DNA of 35,435 bases, taken from positions 1 through 35,435 of the forward strand of contig JAFGRD010000050.1 of NCBI GenBank assembly GCA_016935315.1. The letters are read 5' to 3'. Positions within the stretch are counted from its first letter, which is position 1; each line of letters starts with the position of its first letter. This document shows positions 1 through 10,843 of this stretch, piece by piece. The position numbers and the translations under genes are program-made. The notes beneath the pieces are model-generated. The model searched no databases and had not been told where the DNA came from. It worked only from the letters and a program-made list of their open reading frames with translations. The DNA comes from Pirellulales bacterium. GTDB taxonomy: Bacteria; Planctomycetota; Planctomycetia; Pirellulales; Thermoguttaceae.

Positions 1-120
1 AAACGCGACAAGGAACTGCAAACCCAATACACCACAAGACTTGCTGCATGAATCGCGATTTCCACAAATCACGCAAGGCTATTTAGGGCGTCCCTATCGC
101 GCAGACAGCGTGGCGGGGGT

Positions 121-1464
121 TCATTCGACCGGGGCGTCGGGCCACGGCCGTGCATCGGGTGGGGAAGCCGGCCGCCCGGCATCGTCCTCAACGGGACGAC
201 TTCCCACAGGCCTGCCGTCAACCGGATTCCCTTCGGCAGGAATGCCCTCCATCGGCCCTCCTCCGCCTTCGCCGCCAGCGGCGCTAGCCGAGGCCGTGGC
301 CTGCGATTGGGTCGGCTTGGCCATCTCGGGCGTCACCGGCAGTCCCGGCCGCGCTCGCTGCACGCCCTTGACGATGTACTTCTCTTGCGGCAAGAGCCCT
401 TTGCGCACGACGCGCAGCCCCTCGACCTGTGTCCCCAGCTCCACGTAGCGCTGATCGACGATGTTGCCCTTGCCGACCACCAGTACGTACTTACCGCCCA
501 AGTCGGTCCCAATCGCCTCCTCCTCGACCAAGACGGCCGCCTCCTGAGGAGTCAGGGGGATCTGAATGCGGACAAACAGGCCCGGGTAAAGGTACCGGTT
601 CTGTTCGGGATTATCGAAGACGGCACGAACCAGCGCCGTCCCGGTGGCCGGATCGACGCGATTGTCGAGGTAGTCGATCTTGCCTTGGTGAGGGTAGCCC
701 TCCTCGTTGGCCAGGCCGAGATGGACGGTCGGATCGGCGCCGCTCGGATTGTCCTGGTGCTCCCGTCGCCGCCGAAGGAGTTCGAGCACGTCTTTCTCGC
801 TGACGTCGAAGTAGACGTGCATCGGGTCCATCTGGATCACGGTACAAAGCAGCGTGTTCTGGTCGGCCCCGACGAGGTTCCCGGCGTCGACCAGGTTTCG
901 GCTGACCCGGCCGCTGATCGGACTGGTGATCGTGGTATAGCCGAAGTCGATCTTGGCCTGCTCGATAGCCGCCTGGTCGGCCAGCGCCTGGGCGTCGGCG
1001 GCCTCCTTCTCCGCCAACCGGGCCTGGTACTCTTCGGCGGCGATCGTCTTCGTCTGGACAAGCTGCGCGGCCCGGGCGAGGCTCGCATCGGCCAACCGTT
1101 GCTTGGCCTGGGTTTGCTGGAGCTGGGCCATGGCCGCGCTGAGCCGGGCACGGTACGTATCCTGCTCGATCATGAACAGGGTGTCGCCCGCCTTCACGTC
1201 CCAAATCTCCCTGCCGTCGGCGTCCTTCTTCGGAAAGGCCACCTCGGCCAACCAGCCTTTGACCCGCGCGCGAATCTCCACGGACTCCACCGCCTCGGTC
1301 CGCCCCGTGAACGGGGCCGAGTCGACCACGTTCCGTTGAATCGGCGACGCCACGGTGACCTTTGGCGGTTGGGGGACTTCCGCGGAAGGTGTCGGTCGGC
1401 AACCACACGTCATCACACTGCCGATGCCGACCACGCCAAACAAGAACAGTGCCAGTTTATTCAC
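121..1464 (-). CDS. RND efflux periplasmic adaptor (membrane fusion protein, HlyD/AcrA type)
   Basis: The 447-residue product resembles the periplasmic adaptor that links an inner-membrane RND pump to an outer-membrane channel. Residues 1-22 form a signal peptide ending in Cys residues (MTCGC), so it may be a lipoprotein. A beta-barrel/lipoyl part follows (FTGRTEAVESVEIRARVKG), then an Ala/Gln-rich coiled-coil hairpin at about 100-170, then the returning lipoyl half (ITSPISGRVSRNLVDAGNLV). The C-terminal 55 residues are a Gly/Pro-rich tail not needed by the family. The start is GTG, chosen because GAGG lies 8 nt upstream and the signal peptide begins there. The pump gene would be expected further left on the same strand, outside the window. 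Substrate cannot be told. Family assignment is firm. Confidence 0.9.
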   Translation of the reverse strand: MNKLALFLFGVVGIGSVMTCGCRPTPSAEVPQPPKVTVASPIQRNVVDSAPFTGRTEAVESVEIRARVKGWLAEVAFPKKDADGREIWDVKAGDTLFMIEQDTYRARLSAAMAQLQQTQAKQRLADASLARAAQLVQTKTIAAEEYQARLAEKEAADAQALADQAAIEQAKIDFGYTTITSPISGRVSRNLVDAGNLVGADQNTLLCTVIQMDPMHVYFDVSEKDVLELLRRRREHQDNPSGADPTVHLGLANEEGYPHQGKIDYLDNRVDPATGTALVRAVFDNPEQNRYLYPGLFVRIQIPLTPQEAAVLVEEEAIGTDLGGKYVLVVGKGNIVDQRYVELGTQVEGLRVVRKGLLPQEKYIVKGVQRARPGLPVTPEMAKPTQSQATASASAAGGEGGGGPMEGIPAEGNPVDGRPVGSRPVEDDAGRPASPPDARPWPDAPVE

Positions 1465-1912
1465 GGCTGATGCCTCGGTTTCCTATCGGACAGGCTGTGG
1501 CCGCCGGGGAAGGGGCCACCCGGCAAAGTGCATCGGTTCAGTTTCACCAGAAATATAGAACACATGGCATTTCCGGCAAGGGTACGTCCGGACCCGGGAG
1601 GCCCATGATTCCCCGTGCATCGTGGTGCGGAGCGGCCGCCGTTGCATGCGAATCAGTGTGTTCGCACGATGGAAACGGAGGTGCTTGGGATGTGGCAACG
1701 CGCCGGGTTGGTTCTTCTTGGGGGGGCGCAAGGTTTCGCCCTCCGCGCCGGTGGAGTCTCCAGCTACAATGGGCGACTTGGCACGTAGAATTCAAGGGGT
1801 TTGCCGATAGTCGAACCCCCGACCGGCTCGTCATGTCCAAGACAGAAGGCGGCGCAGGATCCGCCGGCCCGGCTGCCAGCCCCCCGTCCCGCCACGCGGA
1901 GCAAGAACCACC
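1465..1912. other. Divergent intergenic region between efflux adaptor and metG
   Basis: These 448 bases separate two divergently transcribed genes and contain no recognisable gene. They hold the adaptor promoter candidate at 1552-1579. A small stem (GGGGTT at 1796-1801 pairing with AACCCC at 1814-1819) and an isolated TACAAT at 1765-1770 could belong to the metG leader, but no good -35 box accompanies the latter. No T-box or SAM riboswitch was recognised. Confidence 0.5.
1552..1579 (-). promoter_or_regulatory. Candidate sigma-70-type promoter for the efflux adaptor
   Basis: On the minus strand a TTGCCG box and a TATATT box are separated by 16 nt, about 80 nt upstream of the GTG start at 1464. 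A nearly identical box pair precedes the ROK kinase. This is a motif match only. Confidence 0.4.
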
Positions 1913-3946
<2,034 letters not shown>

Positions 3947-3972
3947 GGACTCACTACAGGTTCCCGTCGTCG

Positions 3973-6900
3973 CTACATCGGCCGACGGCGACGGCGGCGC
4001 TTCCGCAGCAGGAGCACAATCGGCAGCGCGGTGGCGAGCAACAAGCACGTGGCCGGCTCGGCAACGACGATCGTGCCGACGAACTTGCCGGCGGCCCCCT
4101 CAACGGTGTAGGTGAAGGTCAAGTCTTCGACCAGGTTCGCCCACGCGAACTCGTCGCCGATCACATCGCCCAGCAAGTGATTCTCGAACAGCGCAAAGGC
4201 GAAATTGCCGCTGATTTGCTCATCGGTGTCTTCCTGGAAAAAGCCGAGGTTGTCGGCTGGGCCACCTGTGAAAACCCCCAGGTCGGAAGTGATCACGTAC
4301 CCGTTGACGGCCACTTGGCCGGGCGCGATCAGCAGACCGTCCGAGGTCAGCAGCAAGTCGACCCTCGGCTCCAGCGAGGCGTTGGGAAGCATGGCCGCAT
4401 ATTGGCCCGTGCCAAAGAGGTTGGCCGCCAGAATCGCCTGGATGTCGAGACCATTGACTCGGCGATTGCCGTCGAAGTCGCCCTGCGGCCAGTCGGCATC
4501 GGCGTCGACACCGAAAAGGTTGGATGCCAGGATCGCCTGGATGTCGACACCATTGACGTGCCGGTCGCCGTTGGTATCGCCGTCGGCCGCTTGGAGCACG
4601 TCCACCTCGACCGCATCGCGCAGATAGGTGACCCCCCTTCCATGGGCGCCGTGATCGGTCAGAAACACGCCATAGCCCAGATGACCTTGGCCGTGGTTGG
4701 CCCACGTCGACGGGTCGGGTACGGTCGGCGGTACTTGGCCGAACGTGCCGCTGATGCGCCCGTTGATGATCGTTCGCGTCTGGTCGCCGTACCACTCGCG
4801 CGGTGGTTTGCCGACCGGGCCGTGTAGCTTGCTGATCGCCTCCAACGCCAGTCTGCCGCCCAGCGACACGCCGCCATCCACTTCGAGAAGGTCGTGCGGC
4901 ACCCGTGCATCGACGTCGGCCAGCTCGATCTCCAGCATGGTCCTGGCAGGAAAGCCGGACGCCAAGGTCACTTCGCCCTCGAAGGGGACCACCGCCGTGC
5001 TCTCGCCGGGCGAGAACATGCTGGTAAACACGACGCTGCCGGTATTCCGGTAGCGGCCGGATCCGCTGACTTCATCTCGCAAGGTGAGCGTGTCGCCGCC
5101 CTCGACGTGGACCTCGCCGTTGTTGACGAGCGGGAAGGCGATTTCGACGTCGCCCGGACCGGCATAGAGCCTGCCTTGCGCGCCCACCACGATGCGGTTG
5201 CCCACGTCGAGGCCCTCCCAGCGGTCGAGATAGAAGTCTCCTCGACCCTGGTAACCGATGTAGAGCGTGTCGCCGACGGACAGGCGGCCGTAGGCGTGCG
5301 ACTCGCCGCTGAGCGTATAAGTGCCGTAGCCGCTTGCTCCGCGGCCGAGAAACAGATCGGCGCTGATCTCCTGCAACCCGCCGGTGTGATTGAACGCGCC
5401 GGTGCCGGAATCGCCGACCGTCGTGTCGCCCGCGCGCAGCTCACCACCGGAGAAGCCGTACTGGCCGTCGGCGTCGGCGTGCTGTCCGACGCGCAAGTGA
5501 TCCGTCTCGTGCTGGCCCCCGGTCTGGGAGAACAGGCCGGTACCGTAAACGCCGACGTCGGTGTCGTCGGTGCTCAAGAGCGTATCGGGGTCCTTCGTCT
5601 GCAAATAGAACGTCCCGCGGCTGCCGGCCTGTTGACCAACCTCGAGATCCTCGGCGATCGTGAGCGTGCCGCCCTCCAGGCGGTAGCTATTGTCGGTGGC
5701 GGGATCGCTGGTGTAGCCGACGACGACGTAGTCGGCACTGACCGCGGCATGGCCAATCTGAGTGAACCTGCCTGCCCCCTCGTGCCCCACGAAGAGCGTA
5801 TCGACCACGTCCAGACTGCCGTGATCCAAGGCCAGCGGAGCGCTGTTGCCGATCTTGAAGGTTCCGCTGGCGTCGGCATGACGGCCGACATAGACGCTGC
5901 CGCCAACCTCGGTCTTGCCGCCGGTTTGCCGGTAGGTTGCGGTGCTTGCCGGGGAAGAGGCAACGTAAAGGCTGCCGGTAACCGTGTTGGTTCCGCTGCT
6001 CTGGGTGAGCGTGCCAACGGCCCCACCGGATCCGAGATACTCGTTGCCCGCCGTGATCTGGCTGAGACCGCTGAGGTTGTACTCTCCGGTGCCCTCGCGG
6101 CCGATGCGGAGTTGGCCGGTGGTGTGCAACCCGCCGCTATGGTCGAACTGCCCCGTGCCCGAGTAGCCGACGTACGTGAGCGAAGTCTCCAACTCGCCAC
6201 CGCTGAAATCGTACACACCGTCGCTTCCTTCGTAGTAGCCGATCCGCAGATGGGACGTGTCGTGCCGGCCCTCTTCGTGGAGGAACGTTCCGTGGCCATA
6301 GACGCCCACGTACGTATAGTGCGTGTCCAAGGTCGCATCCAGGCTCGATCCCGTCAAGCGATAGGTGCCGTGGCCACTGGCCTCGGAGCCGACGTGCAGT
6401 TCTTCCGCGATGTTCACAACAGCGTCATCTTGCTGGTTGAACTCGCCCCAGCCGCCGTAGCCCACGTAGAGGTAGTCCGCTTCCAGCGAGCCTCCGTCCT
6501 GGTCGTAGATTCCCCACCCGCCGGAACTCGTGCCGAGGAAGACCTGCATGGCGTGGGCCTCGCCGCCCTGTTGCTCCAGGCTGCTGCTGACCATCATCGG
6601 GATGGGCGGTCCGGTAGGCGAGGACACGTAATTGAGTGTCAGTCCGACGTGCAAGTCGCCGGCGACGGAGATGTTGCTGTGTTGGGCGTCCAGCCGGCCG
6701 TGCCCGACCCCACCAATGATAAGTTGATCCACGTTCAGCGTCCGGGGGCCGAGGAAGAAATCGCCGTCAGAGTACATGGCGTAGCCGACGTTAATCTTCT
6801 GGACTTCCACGTGGAAGTGGGGCAACATCAGCGTTCCGCCGTCGATGTTGAGCGTGCCGTTGCCGGCCCCGGCGGCGAAGCCGTGGATGGTGGCCGTGCC

Positions 6901-9306
6901 GCCGTTGAGATTGTACGTGGCCGACGATTCCGCATACTTGGCGATCGTCAGCTCACCGAGGACCTCGACGGCACCGCCGTTCTGGGTCAACATCGAGTCG
7001 CCGCGTCTGCCCACCGTCATGTTGTCGGTGGTGAAGCTGCCCCCGCCCAGCACGTAGAAAACGTAGCTGTCGGCGTTGGACGCCAGCGTGACCGGCGCGT
7101 CTGCCGCGTCGAACGAGCCGGACGATTGGGTGATTATCGCCCGGCCGTTGGTCGCCAGCACGACTTCGGGCGATGCGCCCGAGATGTTGATGCTGGAAGG
7201 GACGCCGTCGTCGCTGGTCAGATCCAGACGTGTCGTGTCGTCCGGGCTGTGGTCGTAGGCGACGTACAGCTTCTGGCAATTGACCTCTGTGCCTGCCAGG
7301 TCCGCGTCGGCCGTGGCGTAGCGCCCCAGGTAGAAGGTGTCGGCGTTGATCGTTGAGCGGGTGACGTCGATCGTGGCCGCGTCCAGATGGCCCAGCGTGA
7401 GCACGCTGTCGACCGTCAGCGTCGAGCCGCTCATGACCATCTCCCCGTGGTAGGTGTGCGCGAAGGTCATGTGCGTATGCACGTCGACGGTGGAGTCCTC
7501 GACCAACAACTCGGCGGGCGGGACGTTCTGCCCGATAATGAAGTTCCCGTCGACCTCCAACCGCGAGCCGCCGTGCACGGTAAAATCGGGGCCGACACAG
7601 TTGCCCCGTACCTCGCCGTACGAATCGTTGTAGAGCGCCAACGAGGCTTGGGGCGTGGTCAGGTTGACGTTGTCGCGCACCAGCAAGTGGGCTTCGTTGG
7701 CGATGTCCACGATGGCATCCACGCCCGGCGCCGAGCCGCCCACGTTCAGGTTCCCCACGCTCACGTTGCTGCTAGAACCGCTGACATACAAGCGGCCATA
7801 GGCATTGGGCCCGATGAAAGCGTCGTCGACCGCCAGCGCCGTGGTATCGCGCCAATCCACCGACCCGTCGAAGACGAAATCGTCAAACGCCCCGACGTTG
7901 CCGTCGCGGACCAGGAACATACCCGTGTTGACCAGGTCGGCGTTCGAGTAGACCATCGAGCCGTTGTAGGTCTCCAGGTGGTTGTTGTTGACCAGGTCGC
8001 CGCTGGTTTCGAGCGTTCCGTCGTTGACGTAGATGATTCCGTCGCTGACGATTCCCTCGGAGGTATCCACGTACGATCCGCTGAGGATCCTCACGTGCGG
8101 CACGGTGCCGGTGGCCCCATCACCGCGGTTGGAGCGATAGCCCAGATAAAGCGTATCGCAGGTGAGGGCCGAGCCGTTCTGCAAGTACCAGGTGGGCGGA
8201 GTGTTCTCGTAGCCCAGGTAGATGTCGCCGCCCGCGTCGATGCGGCCGTCATTGACCGTCAATCCGCCGTCGGCGCAGATTTCGTGGTCGACGTCCAGGT
8301 GACCGCCCGAAGTGATCACGATCGTCCCGGTGGCGACTTGCAGCGCGGTGGGGTACAACCGCGTCCCGATGATGTGTAGTTGTGGGTTGGCGCCGCGGAT
8401 GGAGAGCTTGCCGCATCCGGCGTCACTGGTGACGTTTACCCGGCCGCTGTGCTCGAAGTCGATGACGAGCTGGTCTAGGCGATCGGGATCCGACAGCCCA
8501 CCTTCCCAATTGATCGACCGGTCCCATTCGGTCGTCCATCCGGAAGTCTCTGAGCTGTTGACCCCCGAGCCGATCCACTCGCGGTAGTCAAAATGGTCGA
8601 CGCGGTAGACGTGATGCGGTGAGAAATTCCCGACCAGTTCCCATTCGTCGTTGGCGTTGTCGTACGTCACGGTGGACGTGAAGAACGGACCGCCTCCCAC
8701 GTCCCGGTCGGAATCGGCCAGCCAAACCTGGTTGGTGGCGCGGTCGATCGCGTAACAAGTGATCGCATGGGCGCCGCCGCCGTCCCAATCCAAGGCGAAG
8801 GTAACGGGGAACCCCCGGGCGACATAGGTGGAGATGATCCCCGGCAGATTATCGCCGTCGTCGTCGATATCCCTCGGGTCCGCGTCATAGCCGGCGTATT
8901 CCAGTGCCTCGTAGGCGTGTCCGCCATCCTGCCACGTCCTGCCGCCGTAGCAGCCGTCGTTGTAACACCACGAGAAGTAGCGAGAGGGCCCGCCGACGTA
9001 CCTCAGCAGGTTCGATCCCGCCGCCGCCCAACAACTGTTATCTACCTGATTAAGTACCGGATTTGTCCAACCGGGATCGGGCGTATTCGCGGTCCCGTTC
9101 CAAGGCTCGCCGGGATCAAACTCCCCGTTGCCGTTGCTGTCGTTGTAGCAGTTGCGGGTCCAGTGGTCGCCGGCGTCGTTGGGCTTGTCCTGGTCGAACC
9201 AGGTGCCCGGTACGTAGTGCAGTTGTGCCCGGGCGGGCGCTGCCGGGCACAAACCCACCAAGACGCACGCCAGCACGCACAGAACGATACGAGAAAAGGC
9301 ACACAT
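3973..9306 (-). CDS. Giant exported protein: IdeS-like cysteine protease head, beta-repeat stalk, dockerin, PEP-CTERM-like tail
   Basis: About 1777 residues. The ATG at 9306 is preferred over the one at 9312, because GGAGG lies 8 nt before the former and only 2 nt before the latter. A signal peptide ends near APARAQ. Residues about 30-235 resemble a papain-fold protease of the IdeS/Mac type: Cys92 in NSCWAAAGSN, His180 in AHAITCYAID and Asp198/200 in LADSD. Then come some 1200 residues of repeated beta units of the form YVGYxGxGxFxQxGG and LxVGxxAxxxGxYxLSGG, as in autotransporter-like beta-helices. Near the C-terminus are two dockerin-like Ca loops (DTNGDRHVNGVDIQAIL and DFDGNRRVNGLDIQAIL). 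The end is an EPAT motif, a hydrophobic segment and a run of Arg, as in PEP-CTERM sorting signals. It is likely a surface or matrix protein. Protease activity is inferred from the triad only. Confidence 0.85.
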   Translation of the reverse strand: MCAFSRIVLCVLACVLVGLCPAAPARAQLHYVPGTWFDQDKPNDAGDHWTRNCYNDSNGNGEFDPGEPWNGTANTPDPGWTNPVLNQVDNSCWAAAGSNLLRYVGGPSRYFSWCYNDGCYGGRTWQDGGHAYEALEYAGYDADPRDIDDDGDNLPGIISTYVARGFPVTFALDWDGGGAHAITCYAIDRATNQVWLADSDRDVGGGPFFTSTVTYDNANDEWELVGNFSPHHVYRVDHFDYREWIGSGVNSSETSGWTTEWDRSINWEGGLSDPDRLDQLVIDFEHSGRVNVTSDAGCGKLSIRGANPQLHIIGTRLYPTALQVATGTIVITSGGHLDVDHEICADGGLTVNDGRIDAGGDIYLGYENTPPTWYLQNGSALTCDTLYLGYRSNRGDGATGTVPHVRILSGSYVDTSEGIVSDGIIYVNDGTLETSGDLVNNNHLETYNGSMVYSNADLVNTGMFLVRDGNVGAFDDFVFDGSVDWRDTTALAVDDAFIGPNAYGRLYVSGSSSNVSVGNLNVGGSAPGVDAIVDIANEAHLLVRDNVNLTTPQASLALYNDSYGEVRGNCVGPDFTVHGGSRLEVDGNFIIGQNVPPAELLVEDSTVDVHTHMTFAHTYHGEMVMSGSTLTVDSVLTLGHLDAATIDVTRSTINADTFYLGRYATADADLAGTEVNCQKLYVAYDHSPDDTTRLDLTSDDGVPSSINISGASPEVVLATNGRAIITQSSGSFDAADAPVTLASNADSYVFYVLGGGSFTTDNMTVGRRGDSMLTQNGGAVEVLGELTIAKYAESSATYNLNGGTATIHGFAAGAGNGTLNIDGGTLMLPHFHVEVQKINVGYAMYSDGDFFLGPRTLNVDQLIIGGVGHGRLDAQHSNISVAGDLHVGLTLNYVSSPTGPPIPMMVSSSLEQQGGEAHAMQVFLGTSSGGWGIYDQDGGSLEADYLYVGYGGWGEFNQQDDAVVNIAEELHVGSEASGHGTYRLTGSSLDATLDTHYTYVGVYGHGTFLHEEGRHDTSHLRIGYYEGSDGVYDFSGGELETSLTYVGYSGTGQFDHSGGLHTTGQLRIGREGTGEYNLSGLSQITAGNEYLGSGGAVGTLTQSSGTNTVTGSLYVASSPASTATYRQTGGKTEVGGSVYVGRHADASGTFKIGNSAPLALDHGSLDVVDTLFVGHEGAGRFTQIGHAAVSADYVVVGYTSDPATDNSYRLEGGTLTIAEDLEVGQQAGSRGTFYLQTKDPDTLLSTDDTDVGVYGTGLFSQTGGQHETDHLRVGQHADADGQYGFSGGELRAGDTTVGDSGTGAFNHTGGLQEISADLFLGRGASGYGTYTLSGESHAYGRLSVGDTLYIGYQGRGDFYLDRWEGLDVGNRIVVGAQGRLYAGPGDVEIAFPLVNNGEVHVEGGDTLTLRDEVSGSGRYRNTGSVVFTSMFSPGESTAVVPFEGEVTLASGFPARTMLEIELADVDARVPHDLLEVDGGVSLGGRLALEAISKLHGPVGKPPREWYGDQTRTIINGRISGTFGQVPPTVPDPSTWANHGQGHLGYGVFLTDHGAHGRGVTYLRDAVEVDVLQAADGDTNGDRHVNGVDIQAILASNLFGVDADADWPQGDFDGNRRVNGLDIQAILAANLFGTGQYAAMLPNASLEPRVDLLLTSDGLLIAPGQVAVNGYVITSDLGVFTGGPADNLGFFQEDTDEQISGNFAFALFENHLLGDVIGDEFAWANLVEDLTFTYTVEGAAGKFVGTIVVAEPATCLLLATALPIVLLLRKRRRRRRPM

Positions 9307-9560
9307 CGTCATTCCCTCCCTTTGTCGCTTATGGTGTTTGTGCCCCGGCGACCCGGAACAGGCGGTCCGCGTGAAGAGTCTTTGGCTCGTTGGGGATCAC
9401 ACGGGCGGTCGGCAGCGCCCGCGACACTGGATGAGTTGCTCGATAAGTTTTCCCGGTCATGCATACCCTCGGTACGGTGGCGACGTCAATCTCCCGTCAA
9501 ATCGCTGTCAAGCTGCCGCATTAGGCCGACACCGCTCCCACACTCGCAGGGTGAGGATAT

Positions 9561-9588
9561 TTTGCATAATGGCCACAGAGCCTGTCAA
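9561..9588 (-). promoter_or_regulatory. Weak promoter candidate upstream of the giant surface-protein gene
   Basis: A perfect TTGACA (minus strand, 9583-9588) is followed by an AT-rich stretch containing TATGCAAAATAT, without a well-spaced consensus -10. It would give a leader of about 250 nt before the start at 9306. Confidence 0.22.
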
Positions 9589-9674
9589 CCCTCTTCCTTC
9601 GTCTCCCTGCACCGAAACACTCGCCCTTCCATTCCTTGCCCCCCCGTGGAGGAGAGCCGGCGCGAGGATCCATG

Positions 9675-9702
9675 CGACGAGGCCATCAAGATGGCCTCGT
9701 CG
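9675..9702. repeat. Perfect 13-bp palindrome in the 0.7-kb intergenic region
   Basis: CGACGAGGCCATC at 9675-9687 is followed after AA by its exact reverse complement at 9690-9702. It lies between two minus-strand genes, so it could end transcription from the Dabb gene or bind a dimeric protein. No T-run follows on either strand. Confidence 0.6.
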
Positions 9703-9994
9703 ATCGGCCCCACTTGACCGCGCCCGGCACAGATGCCCCCAACGCGACCAGTCCCCCCCGCAGCGGAAAAGCAGAGAACCACTTCCAACCCAAAATCGTC
9801 GTGACTACTGGGCGCCTGTGTCAGACCGCCGCGACCCCGATGGGCGGCGTTCACAAGAAGGGCAACCTCGGACAAGTCCACGCCGAGTGTCCCGACGGAA
9901 GATGTCTTTGACTTTTGTGGTTCTTTCCCGATCAGAAGTCACCGGAATCGACGTTTCACACAGGGCGAGCGTGCCGAAGTCGCACTGCGGGAGC

Positions 9995-10759
9995 CTATTT
10001 CACCCGCTGCCGCTGCTGTTTGGTCAATTCCAGGATCGTCAAGGCTTCCCCTTTGCCACGGTGGGCCACGTCGAGCGTGACGACCTCGCCGATCTTCAGG
10101 CTGCGAATGAACTTCGCTACTGACTCGCCGTTTTCCTGGCGACCGACGACCAGCACAGTCTTGCCGATCAGACTTTCGGCGCTCTCGGCCTTGCTGTGTC
10201 GCCACTCTCGGGGCACACCGGTCACGGCCAAGGTGAAATCGCCCTCGTCGTACTCGGACACCACTTTGCCTTGGACCATGCCGGCGAACTGCGACGCGGG
10301 GTCAGGCAGCCGCGGCTTTTTCGCGCGGTCGGCGCCGCCTTTCTCCTCCTCCATCTCGCCGTGGGATGAGACGTTCAGATAGGAGTCGAACACCCGGACC
10401 GTCTTCCAGTTCTCCTGAAACTCTTCAATGAACCGGTGGTGCCGATCGGCCTTCTGATATCGGTCGTGCGAGGCCTTGTCTTTGAAGACGATGTGCAGCG
10501 CCACGTGGAAGTCCCTGTCGTTGACCTCGCGCTGGTGCTCCCCGACGAGGACGCCGGCCGCGAACCAGACCACGCCCGGGTGATCCGACAGGTACTTCCG
10601 GCAACCGGCCACCAGCTTCTCTTTCGCGTCGTCCGAATCCTGCTTCAGTGTGAAATAGACGTCGTGGGCGATCATCGGCCCTTCGGCCAGCGCGGTCGTC
10701 GTTGCCCAGCACAGCAGCAACAGCCCAGCCAAGACGCAGCAAACGGCTCGTGTTCTCAT
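9995..10759 (-). CDS. Exported protein with a Dabb (stress-responsive A/B barrel) domain
   Basis: The 254-residue product begins with a signal peptide of about 25 residues ending ATTALAEG. Residues about 28-125 match the Dabb (dimeric alpha-beta barrel) layout: a first strand with HDVYFTLK, a helix, WFAAGVLV, DFHVALHIVFKD, and a helix with HDRYQ. The C-terminal 125 residues have no family I recognise and contain a strand-rich part (QGKVVSEYDEGDFTLAV) that may bind a ligand. Start support is strong, with GAGGAG 7 nt before the ATG. The gene lies 84 nt downstream of the ROK kinase on the same strand and may be cotranscribed with it. Function is unknown; Dabb proteins range from enzymes to structural proteins. 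Confidence 0.75.
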   Translation of the reverse strand: MRTRAVCCVLAGLLLLCWATTTALAEGPMIAHDVYFTLKQDSDDAKEKLVAGCRKYLSDHPGVVWFAAGVLVGEHQREVNDRDFHVALHIVFKDKASHDRYQKADRHHRFIEEFQENWKTVRVFDSYLNVSSHGEMEEEKGGADRAKKPRLPDPASQFAGMVQGKVVSEYDEGDFTLAVTGVPREWRHSKAESAESLIGKTVLVVGRQENGESVAKFIRSLKIGEVVTLDVAHRGKGEALTILELTKQQRQRVK

Positions 10760-10843
10760 CGGGTGTCTCCTCGAAATAGTGATGGTATCGACGCCGACTC
10801 GACTATCGAATTATGCGTTGGGATCGGACGCGCGCCACAGAGA

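Larger units (their letters stand above)
9307..9994. other. Long gene-free region
   Basis: These 688 bases lie between two codirectional minus-strand genes. Reading frames here have no recognisable similarity and no good start sites. The region holds a weak promoter candidate near 9561-9588 and the perfect palindrome at 9675-9702. Nothing else was seen. Confidence 0.5.

Noticed and set aside
1-49. Possible gene start on the minus strand at 49 running out of the window
   Set aside because: It has about 16 codons only and a weak ribosome site, and the predicted residues do not resemble an RND pump N-terminus.
1483-1731. 82-residue minus-strand frame with a CRKC motif upstream of the efflux adaptor
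   Set aside because: It has no ribosome site and no matching second Cys pair, and it overlaps the promoter candidate; it looks like chance.
1796-1819. GTTCGA-containing stem on the minus strand resembling a tRNA T-arm
   Set aside because: No acceptor stem, anticodon arm or D-arm can be built around it; only a 6-bp stem with a 12-nt loop remains.
4894-7356. 820-residue open frame opposite the giant surface protein
   Set aside because: It overlaps a strand with clear domain structure and repeats; its composition is that of a complementary frame.
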